Shown: positions 7,870 to 12,803 of the stretch, in pieces | Numbering within the stretch: position 1 is the stretch's first letter | How the letters are laid out: the number at the start of each line of letters is the position of its first letter | NCBI GenBank assembly: GCA_946478635.1 | Contig: CAMLCX010000092.1 | Span: 1 to 12,803, forward strand | Reading direction: 5' to 3' | DNA from: an uncultured Pseudomonadota bacterium | GTDB lineage: Bacteria > Desulfobacterota_B > Binatia > UBA9968 | Length of the DNA stretch: 12,803 nt | Translations under genes and position numbers: made by a program | The notes under the pieces: generated by a model | Databases searched by the model: none | What the model saw: only the letters and a program-made list of their open reading frames with translations | Told to the model about the DNA's origin: nothing

Positions 7870-9597
7870 ATGTGTGGATTTGTCGGGGGCAATAACCCCA
7901 AGTGGCATTACTCTGAAGCCATCGAAAGCATTCGACACCGAGGCCCCGACTCTCAAAGAATGGCCTCCATGGGTAATGTTACGATTGCCTTTGCGCGCCT
8001 TGCGGTGATCGATCCGACACAAGGTGCCGATCAACCCATGTCAAGTCAGAAGGAAGACGCGACTCTAGCCTTTAACGGGGAGATCTACGGCTATAAAGAG
8101 TTGCGATTACAACTCGAGAAGCGAGGGCACCGTTTTCGGACCACTTCCGATACAGAAGTACTGCTCCAAGCTTATCTCGAATGGGGCGACGCTTGGGTTG
8201 ACCATATGGATGGAATGTTTGCCGGCGTCATCTACGATCACCGGTCTCTCGAACTTAAACTGTTTCGCGATAGGGTTGGCATCAAGCCATTATATTATTT
8301 CTATGATGGAAACAACTTCGCGTTTGCATCCGAACTAAAAGCTATTCGAGTGCTTTGCCGCGACGTTCAGTTGGAGTTGGACTATACGGCAGTCTATGAC
8401 TACCTAACATATCGTTATATCCCTACGCCTAAGACGCTGTATCGAAATGTTTATAAATTGCCACCCGCTCACATGTGTTCATTCGATATACGGGCGCGCG
8501 AACTCAAGGCGATGAAACGCTATTGGTCGCTCGAAGTGGATGCTGATCCGCCGCCGCTCTCTGCTGACCAAGCCTCGGAGCGACTTCGAGAGTTGGTCGA
8601 TGAATCCGTCGCAAGTCAGCTCATTGCTGATGTTCCAGTGGGTTGTTTTCTTAGCGGCGGGCTCGATTCCAGCGTTATCGTGGCGTCGGCTTCAAAACAT
8701 TGTGAGAACCTTAAGACGTTTTCCATTGGCTTTGATGTCGCATCTCACTCTGAAACTCATTATGCTTCGATCATTGCCCAGAAATTTGATACCGATCATC
8801 ATCAACGCATTCTTACTTTTGAAGAGAGCCAAAACCTTCTTCCGCGGCTTCTGAACTGGTACGATGAGCCTTTCGGCGACACATCGGCGGTGCCGACCTT
8901 TGTTGTTTCCCAATTAGCTCGCGAGCACGTGACAGTGGTCTTAACGGGAGATGGCGGCGATGAAATTTTCGGCGGTTATCGATGGTATGAACTTTTTAGA
9001 CGTTGTGTGTTTGCAAGGCCGTTGCGCGTTCTGCCTTTTGATAGTTTTTTCCGTCCTTTAAAGAAATTGTTTTCAACACAAACTGTGTCCTACCGAGTGT
9101 GCAATCGTCTAGAGGCGGTCTTCTCAAACGACCTAACGCTATATTCCATGTTGCTGCGAGGATTAACCGGCTCGGATAAAGGAGCTTACGCCGAACGCTG
9201 GGGCATTGCCAAAGACTATGACGATTTGTGGTATTTTCGCGGATACTGGAGAGATGACTTGCCCGTCTTGACCCGGCTTCAATATCTCGATTTTCATACC
9301 TATTTGCCGGACGACATCCTGACGAAAGTGGACCGCGCAACCATGGCGGTCTCGCTCGAAGCCCGAGTTCCGCTGTTAAGCCGTCGCATTGTGGAGTTCG
9401 CTTTTCGTCTCGATGACAGAACTCGATATCTCAATGGTCAACTTAAAGGCTTGTTCAAGTATGCATTTAGAAATTGCCTGCCTCGTCCGATTCTGGAGCG
9501 TAGCAAGAAGGGTTTTAGTGTGCCGCAGGCTTACTACAAAAATTACGATCTCACTGAGCACGAAGCCCTGTTGCGGGATGTCTACGCGATACAATAA
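7870..9597 (+). CDS. asnB: Asparagine synthase-type glutamine-dependent amidotransferase (AsnB family)
   Basis: The 575-residue product has both AsnB domains. The glutaminase domain begins with the catalytic MCGFVGG, in which Cys2 becomes the N-terminal nucleophile, so the ATG at 7870 is fixed. It continues with HRGPDSQ (23-29), ARLAVIDPTQGADQPM (42-57), FNGEIYGYKEL (68-78), TSDTEVLL (92-99), DGMFAGVIYD (114-123) and DRVGIKPLYY (134-143). The synthetase domain has VPVGCFLSGGLDSSVI (255-270), with the SGGLDSS PP-loop for ATP, and LTGDGGDEIFGGY (358-370). Near the end are KVDRATMAVSLEARVPLL and SKKGFSVP. The length is slightly under that of typical AsnB but no domain is missing. In polysaccharide clusters, such enzymes are often thought to amidate sugar carboxyl groups rather than make free asparagine; that role here is inferred from context only. 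It follows the flippase by 18 bases, with no strong ribosome binding site. Confidence 0.95.
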   Translation: MCGFVGGNNPKWHYSEAIESIRHRGPDSQRMASMGNVTIAFARLAVIDPTQGADQPMSSQKEDATLAFNGEIYGYKELRLQLEKRGHRFRTTSDTEVLLQAYLEWGDAWVDHMDGMFAGVIYDHRSLELKLFRDRVGIKPLYYFYDGNNFAFASELKAIRVLCRDVQLELDYTAVYDYLTYRYIPTPKTLYRNVYKLPPAHMCSFDIRARELKAMKRYWSLEVDADPPPLSADQASERLRELVDESVASQLIADVPVGCFLSGGLDSSVIVASASKHCENLKTFSIGFDVASHSETHYASIIAQKFDTDHHQRILTFEESQNLLPRLLNWYDEPFGDTSAVPTFVVSQLAREHVTVVLTGDGGDEIFGGYRWYELFRRCVFARPLRVLPFDSFFRPLKKLFSTQTVSYRVCNRLEAVFSNDLTLYSMLLRGLTGSDKGAYAERWGIAKDYDDLWYFRGYWRDDLPVLTRLQYLDFHTYLPDDILTKVDRATMAVSLEARVPLLSRRIVEFAFRLDDRTRYLNGQLKGLFKYAFRNCLPRPILERSKKGFSVPQAYYKNYDLTEHEALLRDVYAIQ

Positions 9598-9728
9598 CGT
9601 GTTTAGGTATTCATAATGGAAGGGAACCTTCAGCCCCGAGGCCGTTTACAATAGCCGCTGAAATGAGGTCAACGCAAAAAGTCGATAAATGAATACATCC
9701 CGCAGATTATTGTCGCTATATTGTTCAA

Positions 9729-10427
9729 ATGTTAACTGGCGCTCGCTCGAAAAGTGAGCAAGAAATTGCGCAACGGCGTGAGCGAGATATCGGACCCTGT
9801 TTAAAGAAAGCATCCCCCTTACGTATTTTTGATTTGGCGAAGGGAAGCTTGCAACCACAGTACACTCTATTGAAGGCCGCCGGGCACCGAGTCTGCGGCA
9901 TCGATTTGATCAACCGCCCGCAACTAAGTTGGACCAATTTGGCCTACCGCGTTGCTCGTCGCATCTTCATTTGGAAACTTTCTGTACCGGCCGGCGACTT
10001 GAACCCTGAGACTCTGGTTTGCGGTACTTCGACCGCGCCGCCGTTTCGTAGCAATAGCTTTGACCTGATGACATCCGTTGCTGCTTTTGAACACTTTCTG
10101 TACGTGCCCGCCGTCGTCGCGGAACTTTACCGCGTGCTGCGAACGAGCGGTCTAACGTGGATCGGCATTCATCTTTTTAGCCGCCTGTCAGGCGGGCATA
10201 ATGTTAATTTAAGTGAAGTTCCATTGCGCACCATACCATCGGGAATTGAGCCGTGGGATCATCTTCGTAAAAGACGGATGCCGTTTCGGGTGCCGCTCAA
10301 TTGCGTTCTGCGCGAAGGCGAGAAATTCCTTACTCCTGCCATCGAAGCCGAGCTGGTAAATTACAGTAGGGACGAGCTCACGTGCCGCTCTTACGTTATC
10401 ATCGCCGAGAAAACATGCAGTGCTTGA
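9729..10427 (+). CDS. Methyltransferase-type-11-like protein with a degenerate SAM-binding motif
   Basis: The 232-residue product has the layout of a class I methyltransferase: a strand and turn at LRIFDLAKGSLQPQYTLLKA (31-50), GHRVCGIDLINRP (52-64), TSTAPPFRSNSFDLM (100-114), SVAAFEHFLYVP (116-127), and AELYRVLRTSGLTWIGIH (131-148). Motif I would normally be DxGxGxG; here it reads DLAKGS, retaining only one glycine, while the acidic residue that contacts the SAM ribose (D59) is kept. The protein may bind SAM in an altered way, or may have lost activity. The ATG at 9729 has no ribosome binding site, and the frame upstream stays open only to a TGA at 9690, with no other usual start. The gap before it is 131 bases; the gap contains a small hairpin (GAAGG 9619-9623 with CCTTC 9627-9631) and nothing else convincing. 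The stop is followed closely by the next methyltransferase. Substrate unknown. Confidence 0.75.
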   Translation: MLTGARSKSEQEIAQRRERDIGPCLKKASPLRIFDLAKGSLQPQYTLLKAAGHRVCGIDLINRPQLSWTNLAYRVARRIFIWKLSVPAGDLNPETLVCGTSTAPPFRSNSFDLMTSVAAFEHFLYVPAVVAELYRVLRTSGLTWIGIHLFSRLSGGHNVNLSEVPLRTIPSGIEPWDHLRKRRMPFRVPLNCVLREGEKFLTPAIEAELVNYSRDELTCRSYVIIAEKTCSA

Positions 10428-10540
10428 GTACACAAAACGAAAAGGCCCAGAGTCGGGCCAGTTCAATTGTAGGTTTCCCGGAAATCGCTCGTGTCCCGCC
10501 GAAGGAGCGAATACGAGCGGGCAGCACTGGAGCAGCATGA
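10415..10540 (+). CDS. Possible 41-codon small ORF linking two methyltransferase genes by ATGA overlap
   Basis: ATG at 10415 opens a 41-codon frame that begins inside the end of the upstream methyltransferase gene (stop 10425-10427) and ends with TGA at 10538-10540, which overlaps the ATG at 10537 of the next methyltransferase. Such end-to-start overlap is a usual sign of translational coupling. A weak GAGA precedes the start. The peptide is basic and has no recognised motif; its middle reads FPEIARVPPKERIRAGS. It competes with an in-frame GTG (10420) that would lengthen the downstream gene by 39 codons. It may be real, may only be a coupling device, or may be chance. Confidence 0.2.
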   Translation: MQCLSTQNEKAQSRASSIVGFPEIARVPPKERIRAGSTGAA

Positions 10541-11487
10541 AAAGTCATTTTCTAAAAATGTTTGAAATTAAAGGGGAGCAGTTTGTACTCGACCGTGATT
10601 GTTTGGTTTCCAAGTCGCATAGGATTCCGATTAAAAATGGAATACCACGCTTCACACCGGACGTCTCCTACTCGAGTGGCAACTTTTCTCTATTAAGAGA
10701 AAAACACGCCACCCTTCAGCTCGATTCGATGAACGGGACAAAAGATCGGCTACACACAGTATTATCGCGAACGAATTGGTCGGCGGAGTTTTTCAAAGGA
10801 AAGACAGTTCTGGAATGTGGCTGTGGGGCTGGGCCGGATACCGAAATCCTAGTTGGCTTGGGCGCCAATGTATTGGCTGTTGATATCGCGGGACTTGATA
10901 CGGCAAAGAAGAATGTTTCCCATCCGAACGTTCAGTTTGTTCAAGCGGACATAGCAAATTTACCTCTTAAACGAAGATCGTTCGACGTCGTATTTTGTCA
11001 TCGCGCATTACAACATACACCGAATCCGGCTGAGACTTTGGAGCAGATTTTGCCGCTGGTCAAAGATGAAGGGGCTGTGTTTGTTCATACCTATGCTCGC
11101 AGCTTCATTCAAATGTTTAGATGGAAGTATGCTCTGCGTCCAGTTACAACGAAAGTGAATCCGGAAACCCTTTACGGCGTAATCGAATGGTATTCGAAGT
11201 CTGCTTTTAAATTAACCACTTGGCTCAATAGGAACTTCTTAACTCAGTACTTAGCTTGGGTTTGCATACCTTTCTTGAACTATCGCCATCAAGAAGCATT
11301 TAAGACCAAGACGGACGAATTTATACGCGAATTTGGCATTCACGACACCTTTGATGCGTTAAGTCCTAAGTACGATAACCCGCTTCCTGCCTCTCACTTG
11401 AGGAAAATTGCAGCTAAATGCTTACGGTCGCCATACGAAGTGATTGAACAACCCACCATCACTTTATTGAGGACAAAACTAGAATGA
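10537..11487 (+). CDS. Class I SAM methyltransferase (type 11) with Trm112-like N-terminal segment
   Basis: Read from ATG 10537, this is a 316-residue methyltransferase. Residues 8-39 (ending in RIPIKNGIPRF) resemble the small Trm112-like module often placed before methyltransferases of glycan and lipid clusters, though the paired cysteines of zinc-binding versions are absent. The catalytic domain has motif I VLECGCGAGPDTEIL (91-105), AVDIAG (114-119), the adenine-contact region VQADIANLPLKRRSFDVVFC (135-154), HRALQHTPNP (155-164) and LVKDEGAVFVHTYA (174-187). About 120 residues after this core are family-specific and unassigned. GGAG at 10529-10532 precedes the ATG by four bases. A GTG at 10420 in the same frame would add 39 residues of poor character and overlap the preceding gene by eight bases. 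Likely cotranscribed with the preceding gene. Probably methylates a sugar or lipid-linked intermediate; the acceptor is unknown. Confidence 0.87.
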   Translation: MKSHFLKMFEIKGEQFVLDRDCLVSKSHRIPIKNGIPRFTPDVSYSSGNFSLLREKHATLQLDSMNGTKDRLHTVLSRTNWSAEFFKGKTVLECGCGAGPDTEILVGLGANVLAVDIAGLDTAKKNVSHPNVQFVQADIANLPLKRRSFDVVFCHRALQHTPNPAETLEQILPLVKDEGAVFVHTYARSFIQMFRWKYALRPVTTKVNPETLYGVIEWYSKSAFKLTTWLNRNFLTQYLAWVCIPFLNYRHQEAFKTKTDEFIREFGIHDTFDALSPKYDNPLPASHLRKIAAKCLRSPYEVIEQPTITLLRTKLE

Positions 11488-11491
11488 CCTC

Positions 11492-11509
11492 GGTTAGTAG
11501 GGCCTAACC
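11492..11509 (+). terminator. First of two hairpins between methyltransferase genes
   Basis: GGTTAG (11492-11497) pairs perfectly with CTAACC (11504-11509) around a six-base loop, starting four bases after the stop codon of the upstream methyltransferase. There is no T tract directly after it. Together with the second hairpin it makes this 95-base gap unusually structured. It may contribute to partial termination or mRNA processing. Confidence 0.3.
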
Positions 11510-11532
11510 AATGGGTTGATTACCAAATTTGG

Positions 11533-11551
11533 ATTGCGCGAGGAGCGCAAT
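11533..11551 (+). terminator. Perfect 7-bp hairpin before the TylF-like gene; possible terminator or attenuator
   Basis: ATTGCGC (11533-11539) pairs perfectly with GCGCAAT (11545-11551); the five-base loop is GAGGA, which resembles a Shine-Dalgarno sequence. The stem is followed by TAATATTT, a moderately T-rich tail. The hairpin lies 31 bases before the likely ATG at 11583. It may end or reduce transcription before the last gene. It also argues against the TTG at 11529 as the true start of that gene, since the hairpin would then fall inside the coding sequence. Confidence 0.4.
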
Positions 11552-11582
11552 TAATATTTCGGTCATAACCGGAGAAATGTCC

Positions 11583-12347
11583 ATGAATATCAATTTTTGT
11601 AAGCTACGAGCCCCGGATTTTGCGTTGGGGAAGATCCTCGTTCTTAGAAAAACGATCGCAGACTGTTTCAAACTATTGCTTCATCGGCCGGACAGAGAAT
11701 CAATTCGGTTTGCCAGGCTAATGCTAGCGGTTAAGCCTCGATTTACGATGGTTACCAACAAGAATTTATTGACTCTTTACAGCCTTGTGAAGCGGGCAAA
11801 TAGTCTGAATTCATCGGGTGATATTGTTGAATGTGGTGTTTGGAACGGAGGCTCAGCGGCGATCATGGGGCTAGCGAACGTAGGAAGCGAAAACATTCGA
11901 CATCGGAGGATCTGGTTATTTGACTCGTTTCAAGGCGTACCCCCAGCAACAGAGCGAGATGGCCCGGTTGAAAGAAGAAGTTATTTTGAGGGGTGGAACA
12001 AAGGAGATATAAGCAAAGTAAAACAGGTGTTCACAAAACTAGGAGTCTCATTGAACAATGTTGAAATTATCCCCGGCTGGTTCAATGAGACTCTAAAAAC
12101 TGCACGTATCGAGCAAATCGCGATTTTACACATTGATGCCGACTGGTATGATTCCGTCAAGCTAGTGTTGGATGTGTTTTATGACAAGGTTGTTCCGGGT
12201 GGTTTTATCATTCTAAACGACTACAACACTTGGGAAGGATGCAATAAGGCTTTAGACGATTTTTTGACAGAGCGCCATTTGAAGAATATTGCCATTACTG
12301 AAGTGGAACCAACGACAGGCGCTTACTTTCAAAAACCCTTCGAATAA
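11583..12347 (+). CDS. TylF/MycF-like SAM-dependent O-methyltransferase
   Basis: The 254-residue product matches the TylF/MycF family, metal-dependent methyltransferases known for methylating sugar hydroxyls on macrolides and also found in glycan loci. Motifs: GDIVECGVWNGGSAAIM (79-95) for SAM binding, RIWLFDSFQGVPPA (109-122), GWFNETL (165-171), ILHIDADWYDSVKLVLDVFY (181-200) with the acidic metal-binding cluster, and VVPGGFIILNDYNTWEGCNK (203-222). In many relatives the last motif carries DDY; here the first Asp is replaced by Asn (N212) while D213 remains. The ATG at 11583 has GGAG (11571-11574) eight bases upstream, an ideal spacing; ATG at 11577 and TTG at 11529 are less likely starts. 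The gene is visibly AT-rich (21 of 60 G+C in 12001-12060), unlike the gene after it. It ends ten bases before the end of the convergent - strand gene. A role in O-methylating the surface glycan is inferred from context. Confidence 0.9.
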   Translation: MNINFCKLRAPDFALGKILVLRKTIADCFKLLLHRPDRESIRFARLMLAVKPRFTMVTNKNLLTLYSLVKRANSLNSSGDIVECGVWNGGSAAIMGLANVGSENIRHRRIWLFDSFQGVPPATERDGPVERRSYFEGWNKGDISKVKQVFTKLGVSLNNVEIIPGWFNETLKTARIEQIAILHIDADWYDSVKLVLDVFYDKVVPGGFIILNDYNTWEGCNKALDDFLTERHLKNIAITEVEPTTGAYFQKPFE

Positions 12348-12357
12348 TAACGTCGAA

Positions 12358-12803
12358 TCACCTCCTGGCCACGTTCGTAGTTTGTGAATTAGTGATGGTA
12401 AACGGAAGTGTGCCGATAACCGTAAAGCTATTGGTTCCCGTTTGGTGGTAAACGACCACGGTAGCAGAGCCGACGCTCAGTCCCGGTCTGGGGCCGCCGA
12501 TGCTGGTAGCGTCGGTGGGATAGGGGACGGTCAGGGTTGTGGACGTCATGGCGGTGGCGCGGGCCTGAGCGATGTTGACGCCGTTGCGTTGCCAGTTAAC
12601 GACAGGCAAGCCATAGCCGAGATTGGCAAAGCCGCTGCCTTGAACCGTGAAGCTCGACGGCGGGGAAGCCAAATCAACGCTGGACGGCGTAATCGAAGTA
12701 ACACTCGTTGGTGGGCGGGTATCGGTGATGGTAAACGGAAGTGTGCCAATAACCGTAAAGCTATTGGTTCCCGTTTGGTGGTAAACGACCACGGTAGCAG
12801 AGC
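12358..12803 (-). CDS. C-terminal end of a protein with 111-residue IPT/TIG-like repeats (5' end outside window)
   Basis: The last 147 residues of a - strand gene are visible. They consist of the end of one repeat, one complete 111-residue repeat, and a ten-residue tail ending in NVARR. Each repeat carries the pattern of an IPT/TIG-like beta-sandwich: SITPSSVDLASPPSSFTVQG, then GSGFANLGYGLPVVNW, STTLTVPYP, and SATVVVYHQTGTNSFTV near the end. Such domains occur in tandem in large secreted or cell-surface proteins. No LPXTG, PEP-CTERM or autotransporter barrel follows, and the protein stops directly after the last repeat, so surface attachment (if any) must come from the missing part. High G+C (41 of 60 in 12481-12540) and strand set it apart from the glycan genes, so it probably lies outside the operon. 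The frame and the repeat are certain; the domain name is moderately certain; function is unknown. Confidence 0.8.
   Translation of the reverse strand, partial: SATVVVYHQTGTNSFTVIGTLPFTITDTRPPTSVTSITPSSVDLASPPSSFTVQGSGFANLGYGLPVVNWQRNGVNIAQARATAMTSTTLTVPYPTDATSIGGPRPGLSVGSATVVVYHQTGTNSFTVIGTLPFTITNSQTTNVARR
12392..12470 (-). repeat. Direct DNA repeat, last copy, inside the repeat-protein gene
   Basis: These 79 bases match 12725-12803 with one difference (g at 12415 against a at 12748), a spacing of 333 bases or 111 codons. They encode the C-terminal strands of consecutive IPT/TIG-like repeats. Confidence 0.95.
12725..12803 (-). repeat. Direct DNA repeat, earlier copy, cut by the window edge
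   Basis: This copy matches 12392-12470 and runs into the right edge of the window, so the identity may extend further. More copies are likely upstream in the gene (beyond 12803). Confidence 0.95.

Noticed and set aside
11529..11582. TTG at 11529 as start of the TylF-like gene
   Set aside because: It would place a perfect hairpin inside the coding region; ATG at 11583 has GGAG at ideal spacing.
1..12803. CRISPR array, transposon, phage or antiphage defence genes
   Set aside because: No spaced short repeats, transposase motifs, terminal inverted repeats or known defence domains were seen; the only direct repeats belong to the IPT/TIG-like protein.

Overview
The window reads as part of a Gram-negative bacterial chromosome carrying a surface-polysaccharide (O-antigen or capsule-like) biosynthesis locus. 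It is bordered by the tail of a lysine-pathway housekeeping gene on the left and by a repetitive, probably secreted or surface protein on the right. The clues for a Gram-negative host are a DapB of proteobacterial appearance, a GtrB-type polyprenyl-phosphate glycosyltransferase with C-terminal membrane helices, and a Wzx-like flippase. The phylum cannot be fixed from sequence alone; an uncultivated environmental lineage is plausible but is a guess.

Layout, left to right. Positions 1-327 hold the C-terminal part of dapB. A 228-bp gap follows, with one strong hairpin and one promoter-like sequence. The polysaccharide block, nearly all on the + strand, contains: a GT2 glycosyltransferase fused to a SAM methyltransferase (556-2085); a GtrB/DPM1-like GT2 with two C-terminal membrane helices (2269-3381); two GT4 glycosyltransferases (3381-4595, coupled by a TAATG overlap, and 4667-5803); a methyltransferase on the opposite strand (5805-6389) with an unclear N-terminus; a Wzx-like flippase (6493-7851); an asparagine-synthase-type amidotransferase (7870-9597); two further methyltransferases (9729-10427 and 10537-11487); and a TylF/MycF-like O-methyltransferase (11583-12347). 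Convergent to this, on the - strand, is the C-terminal end of a protein built from 111-residue IPT/TIG-like repeats (12358 to beyond the right edge).

How the genes fit together (inference): the glycosyltransferases would assemble a repeat unit on a lipid carrier, the GtrB-like enzyme may load undecaprenyl phosphate with a single sugar or extend the chain, AsnB-like chemistry may amidate a uronic acid, and up to five methyltransferase domains may decorate the glycan. The flippase would carry the product across the inner membrane. No initiating phosphoglycosyltransferase, Wzy polymerase, chain-length regulator or nucleotide-sugar synthesis gene is visible, so the locus is either incomplete in this window or depends on genes elsewhere.

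Base composition varies sharply. By direct count of single 60-base lines, dapB has 37/60 G+C (61-120), the flippase 26/60 (7321-7380), the TylF-like gene 21/60 (12001-12060) and the repeat protein 41/60 (12481-12540). This pattern suits an acquired or exchanged glycan locus within a more GC-rich chromosome. I saw no CRISPR array, tRNA, rRNA, transposase or recognisable defence system. The most distinctive points are the richness in methyltransferases, the GT2-methyltransferase fusion, the antisense methyltransferase with a missing start, and the nearly identical DNA repeats in the convergent surface-protein gene.
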